From the NCBI GenBank assembly GCA_044361535.1, contig JBIKIQ010000004.1:124001-188000 (forward strand): a stretch of 64,000 nucleotides of DNA. Reading direction: 5' to 3'. This DNA is from UBA952 sp044361535 (GTDB taxonomy: Bacteria; Bacteroidota; Bacteroidia; Flavobacteriales_D; Crocinitomicaceae). This document shows, piece by piece, positions 62,266 through 64,000 of the stretch (the first letter of the stretch is position 1; each line of letters opens with the position of its first letter). The notes under the pieces were generated by a model. The model was not told where the DNA came from, ran no database searches, and saw only the letters and a list, made by a program, of their open reading frames with translations. Made by a program: the position numbers and the translations under genes.

Positions 62266-64000
62266 TTATTTCAATAAAACTAATTTTTCTGTCTTTTCAG
62301 CCACTTGTCCATCCGGATTTTTTACTTTGAGGTGATAGATGTAAACCCCTTTCGCTAATTGATCTCCAAAATCATCTCGACCATCCCAATTAATTCCTTG
62401 ATTTCTAAATCCAACTGTGTTAACACTTTCATTAATAGTCTTTATTAATTTTCCAGAAATTGTAAAAATTTGAACTTGTACATCCAAAGTACTACAAGAC
62501 TGATTGTGCTCAAACATAAATTCCGTGGATGTTGTAAAAGGATTGGGATAATTATACACGTTTGATAAAACAGGAGTCTGTTTTTCTTGAACAACAAACG
62601 ACGTTTCCACGCTACTTGAGTTATTATTTACGTCCCACACTTTTACAAGTACTGTGTGTCTTCCGGGCGCTAACTCACTCATTTGATAACGAATTTCACC
62701 TGATTGATATGAGTTTAATTCACTTGAATAATAGTCGTTTAATACAATCGGATCAGAAGATTTTCCATCAATAATTGCAGTAATATCATGGCCAATTCCG
62801 TTTCCTACTGTGTTTATTCCGTTTTCATCAAATGCTTTCACCAAAAGAACCGGGGTTTCGTCGGTAATGCTACCGTCAATAAATTTCTCGTCATTTAAGA
62901 ATACTTCCAATTGTGGCCCTTCATTATCGTTTATACCATTAGGATTTATTCCTCCAATTCTGAAATTCGTATCATACCCATAAGCATCCACATTCGAATC
63001 GTAGGCATAATAACTAATTTTACCTTTTCCAATAGAAAGCGCAATGTCTTTTGGAACAACAAATGAAAAATCAAAATAACCATTAACGACACTGCTTTTT
63101 CCTTTGTAAACAATATTACGTTGCAATTCAAATTCAACTTCTTGCGAATTTGGATCTTGGCCTAACGTTTTCATTTTCTTAGCCTTATCAAAAATTGATG
63201 GCACCAATATTCCATTAAATCCATTTTGAATATTTCCACTAACGTCTTCAATATGACCTTTGATACGAACTTTGCTTAAAGCGTTTAATGTATCAATTTC
63301 TACAAGAGGACTTTTGCCGTTAATACTATCAGTTACTACTTTCAAAGAAGGCAATGCAATCTTCAATGCAGGGTCTCCGATTAGTGTAAAGCTGCGCTTA
63401 TTATCACTATCCAATGCATCATTCTTTGTTCGCATCATTATTTCACCAAAGGTCAACGGGGAATTATCCGTATTTCGATCAAAAACATTGTCAAACAATG
63501 CATTGCCAACAGATGTGTTAACACCAAAATATACCGCTCGTGTTGTTGTCATCAAAGCAATAGCTCCACCTGTAGGATTTAACGCAACCCATTCACCAGC
63601 CGAAATACGTTTTGGATCGTCGTATTTGGTGAATTCACATGTTGCTGAGACAAATAAATTTAGGGCATTGATGTTACTCCAATCGTTTATTTGAGGTATT
63701 GAAACCACTCTTTCCTCAGCTAAGCCAACCTCACCGCCATGACCAACGTAGTTAACCAATACTGCTCCTCGCTGAATTCGGTCAGTGATTGCGTTATAAA
63801 CATCAGGATATCGTTGTCCTCCTGCAGTTGTTTGTTGAGGATATGCATCCAAATATAATTTATCACAATTCATTTCAAAATGATCTGATTTTACTGAATT
63901 GTACTGAGGCTCGGTATCATTCAAGATAAAATAATTGTTTTCCTCATCATCAGCAATTTGCACATATTTTAATTTCCAGTCACCGAATGTTGAATTACTA
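62266..64000 (-). CDS. porU: Type IX secretion system sortase PorU, C-terminal part (cut by window edge)
   Basis: The open frame runs off the window and gives the last 578 or so residues. It begins within FGDWKLKYVQIADDE, a segment typical of PorU. The gingipain-type (C25) peptidase active site is visible, with His in NYVGHGGEVGL and Cys in VSATCEF. Ig-like domains follow, and a final module resembles a sorting domain (YNYPNPFTTSTEF to KLVLLK). PorU removes the C-terminal domain of cargo and attaches cargo to a surface lipid. The N-terminal half lies outside the window. It precedes porV. Confidence 0.95.
   Translation of the reverse strand, partial: SNSTFGDWKLKYVQIADDEENNYFILNDTEPQYNSVKSDHFEMNCDKLYLDAYPQQTTAGGQRYPDVYNAITDRIQRGAVLVNYVGHGGEVGLAEERVVSIPQINDWSNINALNLFVSATCEFTKYDDPKRISAGEWVALNPTGGAIALMTTTRAVYFGVNTSVGNALFDNVFDRNTDNSPLTFGEIMMRTKNDALDSDNKRSFTLIGDPALKIALPSLKVVTDSINGKSPLVEIDTLNALSKVRIKGHIEDVSGNIQNGFNGILVPSIFDKAKKMKTLGQDPNSQEVEFELQRNIVYKGKSSVVNGYFDFSFVVPKDIALSIGKGKISYYAYDSNVDAYGYDTNFRIGGINPNGINDNEGPQLEVFLNDEKFIDGSITDETPVLLVKAFDENGINTVGNGIGHDITAIIDGKSSDPIVLNDYYSSELNSYQSGEIRYQMSELAPGRHTVLVKVWDVNNNSSSVETSFVVQEKQTPVLSNVYNYPNPFTTSTEFMFEHNQSCSTLDVQVQIFTISGKLIKTINESVNTVGFRNQGINWDGRDDFGDQLAKGVYIYHLKVKNPDGQVAEKTEKLVLLK

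Noticed and set aside
1..64000. tRNA, rRNA, riboswitch or complete insertion sequence
   Set aside because: Intergenic regions were read for cloverleaf-like or conserved structured sequence and for transposase genes; none was found by eye.

Overview
The window comes from a bacterium of the phylum Bacteroidota, most likely Flavobacteriales; a Crocinitomicaceae/Fluviicola-like lineage is my guess, not a demonstrated placement. The evidence is direct: a type IX secretion system (PorV, PorU), the gliding-associated ABC ATPase GldA, several secreted proteins with type A or type B T9SS C-terminal domains, Bacteroidota-style -7 promoter boxes (TAnnTTTG) instead of sigma70 boxes, AT-rich coding sequence, bacillithiol synthesis (BshA), and family-specific genes (DUF4271 next to HemD, DUF6150, baeRF-like).

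Layout. 1-4.2 kb: an amino-acid dehydrogenase followed by an NhaD antiporter (cut by the window edge), phosphofructokinase, and a release-factor-like baeRF protein. 4.3-9 kb: a 1548-residue T9SS-exported repeat protein. 9.3-16.7 kb: cyanophycin synthetase, a CAP-domain protein, a YESQA-repeat protein, the PnuC-NadR nicotinamide riboside salvage pair, an acidic-tailed protein, and a subtilisin. 16.8-20.2 kb: deoC, aldehyde dehydrogenase and a half-length, catalytically dead aldehyde dehydrogenase, which look like one catabolic operon. 20.2-23 kb: a DUF6056 membrane protein divergent from mnmE. 22.9-24.9 kb: an accessory spot at the 3' end of mnmE holding an MNT/HepT toxin-antitoxin pair between two copies of the mnmE 3' end, followed by a small secreted protein and a decayed RhuM gene. 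24.9-36.2 kb: secreted and housekeeping genes (Fib_succ_major protein, cupin, NucA-type nuclease, DUF4271-HemD, phosphoglucose/phosphomannose isomerase, LipB, a beta-lactamase-fold hydrolase, TspO, a GT2 glycosyltransferase and a flippase-like membrane protein). 36.4-46 kb: two paralogous T9SS adhesin-like proteins, GldA, YgiQ, a lipoprotein and a tandem DNRLRE T9SS protein. 46.1-64 kb: mostly minus-strand housekeeping genes (KdsC, DUF2520, SecA, Fmt, MATE, RlmI-like, Dxr, BshA, IspF) ending in porV and the 3' part of porU, with a UvrD helicase on the plus strand.

How the genes fit together: SecA moves proteins across the inner membrane, and the PorU/PorV pair then exports and attaches those with T9SS C-terminal domains, of which this window encodes four. 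Dxr and IspF belong to the MEP isoprenoid pathway, KdsC to LPS Kdo synthesis, and PnuC/NadR to NAD salvage.

The most notable observation is the roughly 740 bp MNT/HepT cassette flanked by synonymously diverged copies of the mnmE 3' end, the same target used by SGI1-type integrative elements. Second is the deoC-ALDH-pseudoALDH operon, which resembles a split ALDH16. Third is a set of five genes in which the -7 promoter box abuts the start codon, predicting leaderless mRNAs. No tRNA, rRNA, CRISPR array or complete insertion sequence was recognised.
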